From positions 682,001 through 746,000 of the forward strand of contig NZ_CP149574.1 of NCBI RefSeq assembly GCF_037890675.1: a stretch of 64,000 nt of DNA, read 5' to 3'. The stretch comes from Methylovirgula sp. 4M-Z18 (lineage in GTDB: Bacteria > Pseudomonadota > Alphaproteobacteria > Rhizobiales > Beijerinckiaceae). Both the position numbers and the translations under genes were made by a program. Positions 7,831 through 17,170 of this stretch are shown here, one piece after another; the stretch's first letter is position 1, and each line of letters begins with the position of its first letter. The notes below the pieces were generated by a model. The model worked only from the letters and a program-made list of their open reading frames with translations, had not been told where the DNA came from and made no database searches.

Positions 7831-8472
7831 ATGGGTTTATCCGTGTCGGGGGAGGGTAGGGTGCGCGTTCTCGTAGCCGAGCGCAATCCCCTCGTTATTG
7901 CGGCCCTTCGCAACCTGTTTTCTGAAACGACCAGATTTTCGATTGTGGACACAGCACGGTCGTCAGCGGAGCTATGTGAGAAGCTTAGGGTCATAGAGGC
8001 TGACTGCGTTCTGCTCGGCTGGCAATTGCTAGACGCGGAGGCTCCAGATGTATTGGCAGAAATCGGTCGGCTCGGCCTCGATCCAAAGATCGTTCTGTTT
8101 GCCGATACCACCAATCCTACCATAGTTAACGAAACAATCCGGCTTGGCGTTAATGGGCTCTGCTATCAGTTCGAGGATCCGGAAATTCTCTTCGCAACCC
8201 TGACGGCGGTTGTACAAGGCCGAATATGCATTCCTTATACTGTCCTCTCTAAAATCTCCGACACGCCTTTTCAGCGGCTCACCGCGCGCGAAAGGGAGTT
8301 GCTTGGAATGCTCGCCAACGGTTGGTCGAACGCGCAGATTGCCAGCCGCACCGGCATATCGGCGAACACCGTAAAATATCACCTTAAGAATCTTTACGAT
8401 AAGCTCGAAGTGCGCAACCGTGCAATGGCTGTGGCACTTTACGTAAGAGAATGCCGACGAAAGGCGGACTGA
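7831..8472 (+). CDS. LuxR/NarL-type regulator with a degenerate receiver domain
   Basis: A 213-aa NarL/FixJ-type protein. Residues about 11-125 fold as a response-regulator receiver and residues about 148-210 are a LuxR HTH (LTARERELLGMLANGWSNAQ, then GISANTVKYHLKNLYDKLEV). The position that normally holds the phospho-acceptor Asp reads DCVLLGWQL, with Gly63 in its place, and the usual acidic pair near the N-terminus is AERN. It is therefore unlikely to be phosphorylated conventionally. ATG 7831 has a strong Shine-Dalgarno sequence (GGGAGGAG at 7817). A terminator-like hairpin follows, and the serine-cycle cluster begins about 185 bp further on in the same direction, making this the likely local regulator. 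Confidence 0.85.
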   Translation: MGLSVSGEGRVRVLVAERNPLVIAALRNLFSETTRFSIVDTARSSAELCEKLRVIEADCVLLGWQLLDAEAPDVLAEIGRLGLDPKIVLFADTTNPTIVNETIRLGVNGLCYQFEDPEILFATLTAVVQGRICIPYTVLSKISDTPFQRLTARERELLGMLANGWSNAQIASRTGISANTVKYHLKNLYDKLEVRNRAMAVALYVRECRRKAD

Positions 8473-8482
8473 GCCCGCCCGA

Positions 8483-8510
8483 ACGGGTAGCTTTGAACCT
8501 ACCCGTCTTT
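8483..8510 (+). terminator. Rho-independent terminator candidate
   Basis: ACGGGTAG - 8-nt loop - CTACCCGT followed by CTTT, directly after the regulator stop at 8472. An 8-bp perfect stem with only a short T tract; it would separate the regulator from the metabolic operon. Confidence 0.55.
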
Positions 8511-8657
8511 CTCCAGCCGCCGATCCCTCGGCTGCCATCTCACTATCCGATCAGCATCCTTTTCTACCTGAGCGAGTGTTGTGCGGATATTGCGCGCAGG
8601 ACACTGTGAGCACGCAATAACATGCCGTCCATAACGCTGACTGCCCTTGGAGGAACC

Positions 8658-9848
8658 GTGCCAGGCCATACCCATCTCTTCATTCCCGGTCCCACCAATA
8701 TTCCCGAACAGGTTCGCCAGGCGATGAATCTGCCGATGGAAGACATGCGTTCACCACGATATCCGGACCTGATTCTTCCTTTATTCGCAGACGTCAAGAA
8801 AGTGTTCAAAAACGAGGCCGGCCGCGTCTTCATCTACCCCTCGTCCGGTACCGGGGCGTGGGAGGCGGCCATGACCAATGTTCTTTCGCCTGGTGATCGC
8901 GTGCTCATGAGCCGGTTTGGCCAGTTCTCGCACCTATGGGTCGACATGGCCGAGCGCCTCGGCTTCGACGTGCATTGCATCGACGTGGACTGGGGCACCG
9001 GTGTTCCGGTCGAACTCTATGCTGAACAACTCGCCGCCGACACGGCGCACAAGATCAAAGCGGTCTTCGTAACGCACAACGAGACGGCGACCGGGGTCAC
9101 GTCGGATGTTGCGGCCGTGCGCGCGGCGTTGGATGCCTGCAGACATCCGGCGCTGCTCTTCGTCGACGGCGTGTCTTCGATCGGTTCGATTGATTTCCGC
9201 CAGGACGAATGGGGTGTCGATTGCGCGGTATCTGGCTCCCAAAAAGGCTTCATGCTGCCGGCCGGCCTCGGATTCCTCTCCGTCAGTCAGAAGGCATTGG
9301 CCGCATCCAAGTCCGCCCGCCATATGCGCTGTTATTTCGCATTCGAGGACATGATCAAGGCCAACGACACCGGCTACTTTCCCTATACGCCGCCGACGCA
9401 GCTCCTGCGCGGGTTGCGCGCTTCGCTCGACCTGATGTTCGAGGAAGGTTTGGAAAACATATTTGCGCGCCACCATCGCCTCGCGAACGGCGTGCGCGCC
9501 GCAATCCGCGCCTGGCGACTCAAACTCTGCGCGACCGAGCCGAAATGGCAGTCGGACACGGTTTCGGCGATCCGCGTTCCCGAAGGCACCGACGCGGCCA
9601 AGGTGATCCAACATGCCTATCGCGCTTACAATACTTCGCTTGGCACCGGACTCAGCAAAGTCGCCGGTAAGGTCTTCCGCATAGGTCATCTTGGCGCCCT
9701 GAATGAGGTCATGGTGTTGGGGGCCCTCTCAGCGGTTGAGCTCACGCTGCTTGATTGCGGCGTGGCGATCGAGCCTGGCTCCGGTGTCGGCGCCGCCATC
9801 GAGCAGTTCCGTTCAGCCGCCACCATCGCAACCACCAAGGCCGCTTGA
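8658..9848 (+). CDS. sgaA: Serine-glyoxylate aminotransferase
   Basis: Class V PLP-dependent aminotransferase, 396 aa, converting serine + glyoxylate to hydroxypyruvate + glycine in the serine cycle. Family landmarks are visible: HLFIPGPTNIPEQVRQAM at the N-terminus, SSGTGAWEAA (PLP phosphate region), FVDGVSSIGS with the PLP-ring Asp, and SGSQKGFMLPAGLG carrying the Schiff-base Lys. The C-terminal YNTSLGTGLSKVAGKVFRIG also fits the family. GTG 8658 is chosen because GGAGG lies 4 bases upstream and the length then matches the family; ATG 8622 would add 12 residues. It is first in a five-gene same-strand cluster with malyl-CoA lyase 24 bp downstream. Confidence 0.9.
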   Translation: MPGHTHLFIPGPTNIPEQVRQAMNLPMEDMRSPRYPDLILPLFADVKKVFKNEAGRVFIYPSSGTGAWEAAMTNVLSPGDRVLMSRFGQFSHLWVDMAERLGFDVHCIDVDWGTGVPVELYAEQLAADTAHKIKAVFVTHNETATGVTSDVAAVRAALDACRHPALLFVDGVSSIGSIDFRQDEWGVDCAVSGSQKGFMLPAGLGFLSVSQKALAASKSARHMRCYFAFEDMIKANDTGYFPYTPPTQLLRGLRASLDLMFEEGLENIFARHHRLANGVRAAIRAWRLKLCATEPKWQSDTVSAIRVPEGTDAAKVIQHAYRAYNTSLGTGLSKVAGKVFRIGHLGALNEVMVLGALSAVELTLLDCGVAIEPGSGVGAAIEQFRSAATIATTKAA

Positions 9849-9872
9849 GCGGACGGGATTCCGAGGCACCAT

Positions 9873-10817
9873 ATGAGCCACACGATCAACCATCTCCGTA
9901 AACTCCGCTTGCAGCGCAGCGAACTCGCTGTGCCGGGCTCCAATCCCGATATGATTGAGAAGGCCGCCAATTCGGATGCCGACTATATCTTCCTCGACAT
10001 CGAGGATGCCGTCGCGCCGCCGGACAAAGAACGGGCAAGAGCCAACATTATCGTGGCGCTCAATCAAATCGACTGGCGCAATCGGGGCAAGACGATCTCT
10101 GTTCGCATCAATGGCCTCGACACCCATTACATGTATCGCGACGTCGTCGACTTGATGGAACAGGCGGGCGATCGCATCGACACGCTGCTGGTTCCGAAGG
10201 TCGGTGTGCCGGCAGATCTCTATATGGTTGAAGCGATGGTCAACCAAATTGAGATTGCAAAGGGGTACCAAACGCGCGTCGGCCTCGAGGCGCTCATCGA
10301 GACCGCGCTCGGCATGGCCAATGTCGAGGCCATAGCTTCATTCGGCGGCCGGCTGGAAGCGTTGCATTTCGGTGTCGCCGATTATGCCGCAAGTCTCAAG
10401 GCCCGTACGGTCAACATCGGCGGGCTCAATCCGGATTATCCCGGGGACCAATGGCACTTTGGCCTATCGCGTATGACGGTGGCCTGCCGGGCATACGGCC
10501 TGCGCGCTATTGACGGGCCTTTCGGCGACTTCTCCGATCCGGAGGGTTACAAAGCTGCAGCCCGTCGGGCCGCCGCACTCGGTATCGAGGGCAAATGGGC
10601 CATCCATCCGAGCCAGATCGCGCTTGCCAACGAGATCTTTTCGCCAACGGACAAGGAAGTCGATCGCGCGCGCCGCATCATCGACGCGCTGAAGGTCGCA
10701 GAGAGCCAGGGGAAGGGCGCCGCCTCGCTGGACGGCAAAATGATCGATGCCGCGTCCGAGCGCATGGCGCGCAACGTGCTCGCGACCTACGAGGCCATGA
10801 CGGCTGATCAGCGTTGA
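9873..10817 (+). CDS. mclA: L-malyl-CoA lyase
   Basis: HpcH/HpaI (citrate lyase beta-like) aldolase, 314 aa, cleaving malyl-CoA to acetyl-CoA and glyoxylate. Visible signatures: [15 protein letters not shown] at the CoA-site N-terminus, [16 protein letters not shown] with acidic Mg ligands, [15 protein letters not shown] with the catalytic Glu, and [13 protein letters not shown] with the second metal-binding Asp. The C-terminal [15 protein letters not shown] is also typical. It resembles methylotroph MclA, with a shorter loop after the NIGGLN stretch. It sits between sgaA and mtkA; the product malate-CoA ligase supplies its substrate. Confidence 0.93.
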   Translation: MSHTINHLRKLRLQRSELAVPGSNPDMIEKAANSDADYIFLDIEDAVAPPDKERARANIIVALNQIDWRNRGKTISVRINGLDTHYMYRDVVDLMEQAGDRIDTLLVPKVGVPADLYMVEAMVNQIEIAKGYQTRVGLEALIETALGMANVEAIASFGGRLEALHFGVADYAASLKARTVNIGGLNPDYPGDQWHFGLSRMTVACRAYGLRAIDGPFGDFSDPEGYKAAARRAAALGIEGKWAIHPSQIALANEIFSPTDKEVDRARRIIDALKVAESQGKGAASLDGKMIDAASERMARNVLATYEAMTADQR

Positions 10818-10830
10818 AGGGACAATGCCG

Positions 10831-12015
10831 ATGGACATTCACGAATATCAAGCCAAAGAACTCCTCTCTCGCTACCACATTCAAATTCCGCGCGGCGGTC
10901 TCGCCTATAGCCCCGAGCAGGCAGCCTATCGCGCGAGCGAGATCGGCGGCGAACGGTGGGTGGTCAAGGCTCAAATCCATTCCGGCGCGCGCGGCAAGGC
11001 CGGTGGGGTCAAGCTCTGCCGTTCCGACCATGAGATCGTCGCGGCTGCAGACGGTATGCTCGGCCAAAGGCTCGTGACGCATCAGACCGGGCAGCAGGGC
11101 AAATTGGTCAGCCGCCTTTACGTCGAAGAAGCGATGGATATCGAGCGCGAGATCTATCTTGGTTTCGTGCTCGACCGGAAGTCCGAACGCATCATGATCG
11201 TCGCATCGTCCTCGGGGGGCATGGAGATTGAAGAGATCGCTGAGGCCGAGCCGGACTCAATCATCCGTGCGACCGTGGATCCTGGGGTCGGCATGCAGGA
11301 CTTCCAGGCGCGCGAGATTGCCTTTGGCCTCGGTATCGACAACGCCTTGATCGGCCGCGCCACCAAAGCGATCCTTGGCTGCTACAATGCCTTTGTCGAC
11401 TATGACGCTTCGATGCTGGAGATCAATCCGCTGGTCGTCACCCGACAGGGCGACCTTGTGGCGCTCGACGCAAAGATGAGCTTCGACGAGAACGCCCTTT
11501 TTCGGCGTCCGCATATTTCCGAAATGCGCGACAAGAGCCAGGAAGATCCGCGCGAGACATTCGCGTCGGACCGCGGCCTCTCCTATGTCGGCCTCGAGGG
11601 CAATATTGGCTGCATCATCAATGGCGCCGGCCTCGCGATGGCGACCATGGACATGATCAAGATCGCCGGCGGCGAGCCCGCCAACTTCCTCGATATCGGT
11701 GGCGGCGCATCGCCGGAGCGCGTGGCGAAGAGCTTCCGTGCCGTATTGCGCGACAAGAATGTCGAGACGATCCTCGTCAACATCTTCGCCGGCATCAACC
11801 GTTGCGACTGGGTGGCCGAGGGCGTCGTCAAAGCGCTGCGCGAAGTCGGCGTACCTGTTCCGCTCGTCGTGCGCCTTTCCGGCACCAACATGGAAGAGGG
11901 GCGACGCATCCTCGCCGAGTGCGGCGAGAACATCATCATTGCGGAAACGTTGGCTGAAGCTGCCGAAAAGGCCGTTGGCGCGTGGCGCGCCCATACTGCC
12001 AACAAGGCGGATTGA
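10831..12015 (+). CDS. mtkA: Malate-CoA ligase beta subunit (malate thiokinase)
   Basis: ATP-grasp subunit of an ADP-forming acyl-CoA synthetase, 394 aa. The N-terminus [20 protein letters not shown], the [19 protein letters not shown] nucleotide-binding region and the EINPLVVT and [15 protein letters not shown] segments are shared with SucC and MtkA. Assignment as malate thiokinase rather than succinyl-CoA synthetase rests on its place between mclA and mtkB in a serine-cycle cluster and on segments such as [14 protein letters not shown] that resemble methylotroph MtkA. ATG 10831 is chosen as the family start; ATG 10825 would add two residues. Confidence 0.88.
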   Translation: MDIHEYQAKELLSRYHIQIPRGGLAYSPEQAAYRASEIGGERWVVKAQIHSGARGKAGGVKLCRSDHEIVAAADGMLGQRLVTHQTGQQGKLVSRLYVEEAMDIEREIYLGFVLDRKSERIMIVASSSGGMEIEEIAEAEPDSIIRATVDPGVGMQDFQAREIAFGLGIDNALIGRATKAILGCYNAFVDYDASMLEINPLVVTRQGDLVALDAKMSFDENALFRRPHISEMRDKSQEDPRETFASDRGLSYVGLEGNIGCIINGAGLAMATMDMIKIAGGEPANFLDIGGGASPERVAKSFRAVLRDKNVETILVNIFAGINRCDWVAEGVVKALREVGVPVPLVVRLSGTNMEEGRRILAECGENIIIAETLAEAAEKAVGAWRAHTANKAD

Positions 12016-12029
12016 GGGAGGCTTACGAT

Positions 12030-12929
12030 ATGTCCATTCTACTCGACAGGTACACCAGCGTCATTGTGCAGGGTTTCACCGGCAAGATCGGTAGCTTCCA
12101 CGCCGAGGACATGAAACGCTACGGAACATATGTCGTGGGTGGCGTCACGCCCGGCAAGGGCGGCCACACCCACCTCGGCGTGCCGATCTTCAATACGGTC
12201 AAGGGCGCGGTGCGAGAGACCGGAGCCGATGCTTCGATCGTCTTCGTGCCGCCCCCCTTCGCCGCCGATTCGATCATGGAAGCTGCGGACGCCGGCATTC
12301 GGCTCTGCGTCTGCATCACTGACGGCATTCCGTCCCAGGACATGATCAGGGTCAAGCGATATATGCGGCGCTACCGCTTTGACGACCGCATGACCCTGAT
12401 CGGGCCGAACTGCGCAGGCGTGATTACCCCGGGCGAGGCATTGATGGGTATTATGCCGGGTTCGATCTACCTGCCGGGCCGTATCGGTATCGTCGGTCGC
12501 TCAGGCACGCTCGGGTACGAGGCAGCGAGCCAGATGAAGGCGCGAGGCATTGGCGTTTCGACCTCGGTCGGCATCGGCGGCGACCCGGTCAACGGCTCAT
12601 CGTTCAAGGACATGCTGGAACTCTTCGAAAAGGATCCGAACACTGACGCGGTGCTGATGATCGGCGAGATCGGCGGCCCGCAGGAGGCGGAAGCCGCGCT
12701 TTGGGCACGCGACAACATGAAGAAGCCTCTGATCGCCTATATCGCCGGCCTCTCCGCGCCGAAAGGCCGCAGAATGGGCCATGCCGGAGCGATCATCTCT
12801 GCTTTCGGGGAATCGGCTCAGGAAAAGGTCGAGATTTTGAAAGGTGCCGGGGTGACCATTGTACCGACGCCATCTTCCTTTGGCGAGACAGTGGCCGAAG
12901 TCTTGTCCGTCATGGGCAAAGCCGCGTGA
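12030..12929 (+). CDS. mtkB: Malate-CoA ligase alpha subunit (malate thiokinase)
   Basis: CoA-binding and ligase subunit, 299 aa, partner of the preceding gene and separated from it by 14 bp. It has a Rossmann CoA-binding N-terminus (IVQGFTGKIGSFHAEDMKRY), the GVTPGKGG loop, VGRSGTLGYEAASQMKARG, and the active-site GHAGAIIS containing the phospho-histidine (RRMGHAGAI near residue 250). ATG 12030 has GGAGG upstream at 12015-12020. Together with MtkA it makes malyl-CoA from malate, ATP and CoA for malyl-CoA lyase. Confidence 0.88.
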   Translation: MSILLDRYTSVIVQGFTGKIGSFHAEDMKRYGTYVVGGVTPGKGGHTHLGVPIFNTVKGAVRETGADASIVFVPPPFAADSIMEAADAGIRLCVCITDGIPSQDMIRVKRYMRRYRFDDRMTLIGPNCAGVITPGEALMGIMPGSIYLPGRIGIVGRSGTLGYEAASQMKARGIGVSTSVGIGGDPVNGSSFKDMLELFEKDPNTDAVLMIGEIGGPQEAEAALWARDNMKKPLIAYIAGLSAPKGRRMGHAGAIISAFGESAQEKVEILKGAGVTIVPTPSSFGETVAEVLSVMGKAA

Positions 12930-13016
12930 AGCCCGAGGGTGTCAGGATTGCCGTTGCCGTGGATATGGCCGAGAGTAGAGATGGCCCCTGTGTCATGCTG
13001 ACAAGAGAGAACCGAC

Positions 13017-16000
13017 GTGCCTATCTCCAAGATCCTTGTCGCCAATCGCTCTGAAATCGCCATTCGCGTCTTCCGCGCAGCTAATGAATTGGGTCTGAAA
13101 ACGGTTGCGATCTGGGCTGAGGAGGACAAGCTCGCGCTGCATCGCTTTAAGGCAGACGAGAGCTATCAAGTCGGCCGCGGCCCGCATCTGGCGCGCAACC
13201 TGGGTCCCATAGAAAGTTATCTGTCGATCGACGAAATCATCCGTGTGGCCAGGCTCTCCGGGGCAGATGCCATTCACCCCGGTTACGGCCTGCTTTCGGA
13301 GAGCCCGGAATTCGTCGATGCCTGCGATGCGGCCGGCATTACTTTTATCGGCCCAGCGTCGAAAACCATGCGCCAACTTGGCAATAAGGTTACGGCGCGC
13401 AACCTTGCCATAGCGCTTGGCGTGCCAGTCGTGCCGGCGACCGATCCGCTGCCTGACGACATTGCGGAAGTCGAGAGAATGGCCGGGGAAGTCGGATATC
13501 CCGTGATGCTCAAGGCATCTTGGGGCGGCGGCGGACGCGGCATGCGTGCCATTCGCGATCCGAAAGACCTGGCGCGTGAGGTGACGGAAGCCAGGCGCGA
13601 AGCCATGGCTGCGTTTGGTAAGGACGAGGTCTATCTCGAAAAGCTGGTCGAGCGCGCCCGCCATGTGGAAAGCCAGATCTTGGGCGATGCGTATGGCAAT
13701 GTCGTTCACCTGTTCGAACGCGACTGCTCGATTCAAAGACGCAATCAGAAGGTCATTGAGCGGGCGCCCGCCCCATATCTGAGTGCCGCGGAACGCGCGG
13801 AGATCGCTGCTTACTCGATAAAAATTGCAAAAGCGACAAACTACATTGGCGCCGGCACCGTCGAGTATCTGATGGATGCGGATACGGGCAAGTTCTACTT
13901 CATCGAGGTCAATCCGCGCATCCAGGTCGAGCACACTGTCACCGAGGTCATCACTGGCATCGATATTGTCAAGGCGCAAATCAAGATTCTGGACGGTCTT
14001 GCTATCGGCATGCCGGAATCCGGTGTTCCGGCGCAGGAGAATATTCGTCTCAATGGCCATGCATTACAGTGTCGCATCACCACCGAAGATCCGGAACAGA
14101 ACTTCATTCCCGATTACGGCCGTATCACAGCCTATCGCGGCGCCACGGGCTTCGGCATTCGCCTCGACGGCGGTACGGCCTATTCCGGAGCGGTCATCAC
14201 GCGCTACTATGACCCGCTTCTGGAAAAAGTGACGGCCTGGGCGCCGGATCGAGATGAAGCGATTCATCGCATGCTCCGCGCGCTCCGCGAATTCCGTATC
14301 CGCGGGGTTGCGACCAACCTGACCTTCCTTGAAGCGATCATTGGCCACCCAAGCTTTCGCACCAATAGCTATACGACGCGCTTCATAGACTCGACGCCCG
14401 AGCTGTTTCTGCAGGTGAAGCGACGGGACCGTGCGACGAAGCTTCTGACCTATCTTGCCGATGTGACGGTGAATGGCCATCCTGAGGTCAAAGGACGCGC
14501 ACGCCCTTCGCAGATGATTGCAAGTCCGGTCGTGCCGTTTATCGATCGCGACATCAGGCCTGGGACCAAGCAACGGCTCGACGAGTTCGGACCGATAAAA
14601 TTTGCCGAATGGGTGCGCGCGCAACCAGAAGTGCTCATCACCGATACGACCATGCGCGACGGCCACCAGTCGTTGCTCGCGACGCGCATGCGCACGTATG
14701 ACATCATCCGTATCGCAGGTGCTTATGCGCGTGCGATGCCAAACCTCTTCTCGCTGGAATGCTGGGGTGGCGCAACCTTCGATGTCTCGATGCGCTTTCT
14801 GACCGAAGATCCGTGGGACCGCTTGGCACGTATCCGCGAGGCGGTACCAAACGTGCTTTTGCAGATGCTGCTGCGCGGTGCCAATGGCGTGGGCTACAAG
14901 AACTATCCCGATAATGTCGTCAAATATTTCGTGCGGCAGGCGGCCAGGGGCGGGATAGACGTGTTCCGCGTATTCGATTGTTTGAACTGGATCGACAACA
15001 TGCGCGTTGCAATGGACGCGATCGCCGAGGAGAACAAGATTTGCGAGGCGGCCATCTGCTATACGGGCGACATCTTGAATGCTGCCCGTCCGAAATATGA
15101 CCTGAAGTATTATGCGGCTCTGGCGGGCGAGCTGCAAAAGGCCGGCGCTCACATGATTGCCGTGAAAGATATGGCAGGTTTGTTGAAGCCGGGGGCAGCC
15201 CGAGTGCTCTTCAAGGTGCTGCGCGAGGCCACCGATTTACCCATTCATTTCCATACGCACGACACGTCCGGGGTTGCCGCAGCGACGGTTCTGGCGGCCG
15301 TCGAAGCCGGTGTTGACGTCGTCGACGCCGCCATGGATTCATTTTCCGGCAATACCTCGCAGCCCTGCCTCGGCTCGATCGTCGAGGCCTTAAACGGTTC
15401 GGATCGCGATCCTCGTCTCGATCCGGAGTGGATTCGCCGCATCTCATATTATTGGGAGTCAGTGCGCCACCAATACGCGGCGTTCGAAAGCGATCTCAAA
15501 GGGCCTACCTCTGAGGTCTATCTGCACGAGATGCCAGGCGGCCAGTTCACCAATCTCAAAGAGCAGGCACGTTCTCTCGGCCTCGAACCTCGTTGGCACG
15601 AAGTGGCGCAGGCTTATGCCGATGCGAACCAGATGTTTGGTGATATCATCAAGGTCACGCCATCGTCCAAGGTGGTCGGCGATATGGCGCTGATGATGGT
15701 CTCGCAGGATTTGACGGTGGCCGATGTCGAGAACCCGGAAAAGGACATCGCCTTCCCGGAATCGGTTGTCTCAATGCTCAGAGGAGATCTTGGCCAGCCG
15801 CCAGGCGGATGGCCTCAAGAATTACAGAAGAAAGCGCTCAAAGGCGACAAGCCCTATACTGTCCGTCCCGGTTCGCTGCTCGAATCCGCCGACTTCGATG
15901 CCGAACGCAAGAGCATCGAAGACAAGCTCGAACGAAAGATCGACGATTTCGAGTTTGCGTCCTACTTGATGTACCCAAAAGTCTTCACGGACTATGCGCT

Positions 16001-16493
16001 TGCAGCCGAGACCTACGGGCCAGTCAGCGTGCTGCCGACACCCGCTTATTTCTTCGGCATGGCGCAGGGCGAGGAACTCCATGCCGATATCGAGAAGGGC
16101 AAAACGCTCGTCATCATCCATCAGGCGCGAGGAGAAACCGACGAGAAGGGCATGGTGAAGGTATTCTTCGAACTGAACGGCCAACCGCGTTCCATTAGGG
16201 TACCAGACCGCAGTCGGAGCGCCGGAAGTAGCGTTCGCCGCAAGGCGGAACCAAATAACAGCGCACATGTCGGCGCGCCAATGCCGGGCGTCGTTTCAAC
16301 GATCGCAGTATCGCCAGGTCAGGCGATTAAAGCCGGGGACGTTCTCCTGTCAATCGAGGCGATGAAGATGGAAATGGCACTGCACGCGGATAGAGACGCC
16401 ACTCTGTCGGAAATACTCGTCAGGGCAGGAGATCAAATTGACGCGAAGGATCTCCTCATCGTTCTAAGCTTTGGTGACAATTCAGGTCATTGA
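13017..16493 (+). CDS. pyc: Pyruvate carboxylase
   Basis: Full-length single-chain biotin enzyme, 1158 aa, making oxaloacetate from pyruvate, bicarbonate and ATP. Order: biotin carboxylase (residues 1 to about 460, with ILVANRSEIAIRVFRAANEL, GGGGRGMRA and EVNPRIQVEHTVTE), carboxyltransferase (about 540-830, with TDTTMRDGHQSLLATRMRT, VFRVFDCLNW and HFHTHDTSG), and a C-terminal biotinyl domain with EAMKM (Lys about 1117). GTG 13017 is preceded by AGAGAGA. It lies 87 bp after mtkB in the same direction. In well-known methylotroph clusters PEP carboxylase occupies this neighbourhood. Confidence 0.95.
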   Translation: MPISKILVANRSEIAIRVFRAANELGLKTVAIWAEEDKLALHRFKADESYQVGRGPHLARNLGPIESYLSIDEIIRVARLSGADAIHPGYGLLSESPEFVDACDAAGITFIGPASKTMRQLGNKVTARNLAIALGVPVVPATDPLPDDIAEVERMAGEVGYPVMLKASWGGGGRGMRAIRDPKDLAREVTEARREAMAAFGKDEVYLEKLVERARHVESQILGDAYGNVVHLFERDCSIQRRNQKVIERAPAPYLSAAERAEIAAYSIKIAKATNYIGAGTVEYLMDADTGKFYFIEVNPRIQVEHTVTEVITGIDIVKAQIKILDGLAIGMPESGVPAQENIRLNGHALQCRITTEDPEQNFIPDYGRITAYRGATGFGIRLDGGTAYSGAVITRYYDPLLEKVTAWAPDRDEAIHRMLRALREFRIRGVATNLTFLEAIIGHPSFRTNSYTTRFIDSTPELFLQVKRRDRATKLLTYLADVTVNGHPEVKGRARPSQMIASPVVPFIDRDIRPGTKQRLDEFGPIKFAEWVRAQPEVLITDTTMRDGHQSLLATRMRTYDIIRIAGAYARAMPNLFSLECWGGATFDVSMRFLTEDPWDRLARIREAVPNVLLQMLLRGANGVGYKNYPDNVVKYFVRQAARGGIDVFRVFDCLNWIDNMRVAMDAIAEENKICEAAICYTGDILNAARPKYDLKYYAALAGELQKAGAHMIAVKDMAGLLKPGAARVLFKVLREATDLPIHFHTHDTSGVAAATVLAAVEAGVDVVDAAMDSFSGNTSQPCLGSIVEALNGSDRDPRLDPEWIRRISYYWESVRHQYAAFESDLKGPTSEVYLHEMPGGQFTNLKEQARSLGLEPRWHEVAQAYADANQMFGDIIKVTPSSKVVGDMALMMVSQDLTVADVENPEKDIAFPESVVSMLRGDLGQPPGGWPQELQKKALKGDKPYTVRPGSLLESADFDAERKSIEDKLERKIDDFEFASYLMYPKVFTDYALAAETYGPVSVLPTPAYFFGMAQGEELHADIEKGKTLVIIHQARGETDEKGMVKVFFELNGQPRSIRVPDRSRSAGSSVRRKAEPNNSAHVGAPMPGVVSTIAVSPGQAIKAGDVLLSIEAMKMEMALHADRDATLSEILVRAGDQIDAKDLLIVLSFGDNSGH

Positions 16494-16629
16494 TTCGTTG
16501 GTCGCGCTTGTTGCGCATGCCTGCAGTTGCCTGACGGGGAAATTGTCGGAGGTGTCTGGCTCCGCAATCGGTGTGACGCGCCTCTGGAGCCAGAACGGAA
16601 GGACAGGACAAAAGCGCCCTACATTGCCC

Positions 16630-16740
16630 ATGACCCACGATGACGATCTCAGCTTCGAGCCGCGCCTGGGCCGGACGCGCCGCAGTATCAGCCCGTCAGG
16701 GACTGATCCCATGTTGCCTGACCTCGGTCGGGGCTTTTAA
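16630..16740 (+). pseudogene. Conjugal relaxase N-terminal remnant (tentative)
   Basis: A 36-codon reading begins MTHDDDLSFEPRLGRTRR. This resembles the MSRDDDF..R.GRIR start shared by VirD2-like relaxases of Hyphomicrobiales conjugative elements. It stops at 16738-16740 with no continuation, so at most a stub remains. The surrounding 16494-17002 contains no intact gene. Confidence 0.3.
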
Positions 16741-16875
16741 ATCGCCGCTTCCAGCGCATGTTGGTATCGGTGGTTGTGTGCCCCCGCAATCACTTCGAGC
16801 ATAATTCGCTCAACGTCGCCATGTCGATCACTCCATAGCCCCCGCTGAAGACACGCGGGGCAAGGTTCAAACATG

Positions 16876-16929
16876 GGTCACTTCTCGATGGAAATATCCC
16901 CTAATGCCAGGTCACTTCTCGGTGGAAAT
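16876..16929. repeat. Tandem 20-bp repeats resembling an IS21-type terminus
   Basis: GGTCACTTCTCGATGGAAAT at 16876-16895 recurs as GGTCACTTCTCGGTGGAAAT at 16910-16929, one mismatch, period 34 bp. Multiple internal repeats near the ends are a feature of IS21-family elements. No istA/istB gene remains here, so this would be a solo end. Confidence 0.4.
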
Positions 16930-17002
16930 CAACAAAAAGCCGCTCATCAGCCGAAAGGCCTGCGAGAGCAGGCAAAAAATACATTGATTTTATTGAGAAA
17001 AA

Positions 17003-17079
17003 TGGCGCGCCCGAAAGGATTCGAACCTCTGACCCTCAGATTCGTAGTCTGATGCTCTATCCAGCTGAGCTACGGGCGC
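17003..17079 (-). tRNA. tRNA-Arg (ACG)
   Basis: On the minus strand the 77-nt sequence begins GCGCCCGTAGCTCAGCTGGA and ends CGGGCGC-G-CCA, giving a 7-bp acceptor stem. The anticodon loop CTACGAA places ACG as anticodon (read as ICG for CGN codons). The T arm AGAGGTTCGAATCCTTT is standard and CCA is encoded. It abuts mobile-element debris on its 3' side. Confidence 0.95.
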
Positions 17080-17170
17080 GTGCCGCTCGGTGGTGCCGAG
17101 CGAGGACGTTCGTGTAATCGGTTGAAGGTTTTTTGGCAAGTGCGAAACGAAAAAAATCTTGGGCCATATG

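Noticed and set aside
10831-12929. Calling the ligase subunits succinyl-CoA synthetase (sucCD)
   Set aside because: Both families share motifs, but the genes lie between malyl-CoA lyase and pyruvate carboxylase in a serine-cycle cluster and resemble methylotroph MtkAB, so malate-CoA ligase is preferred.
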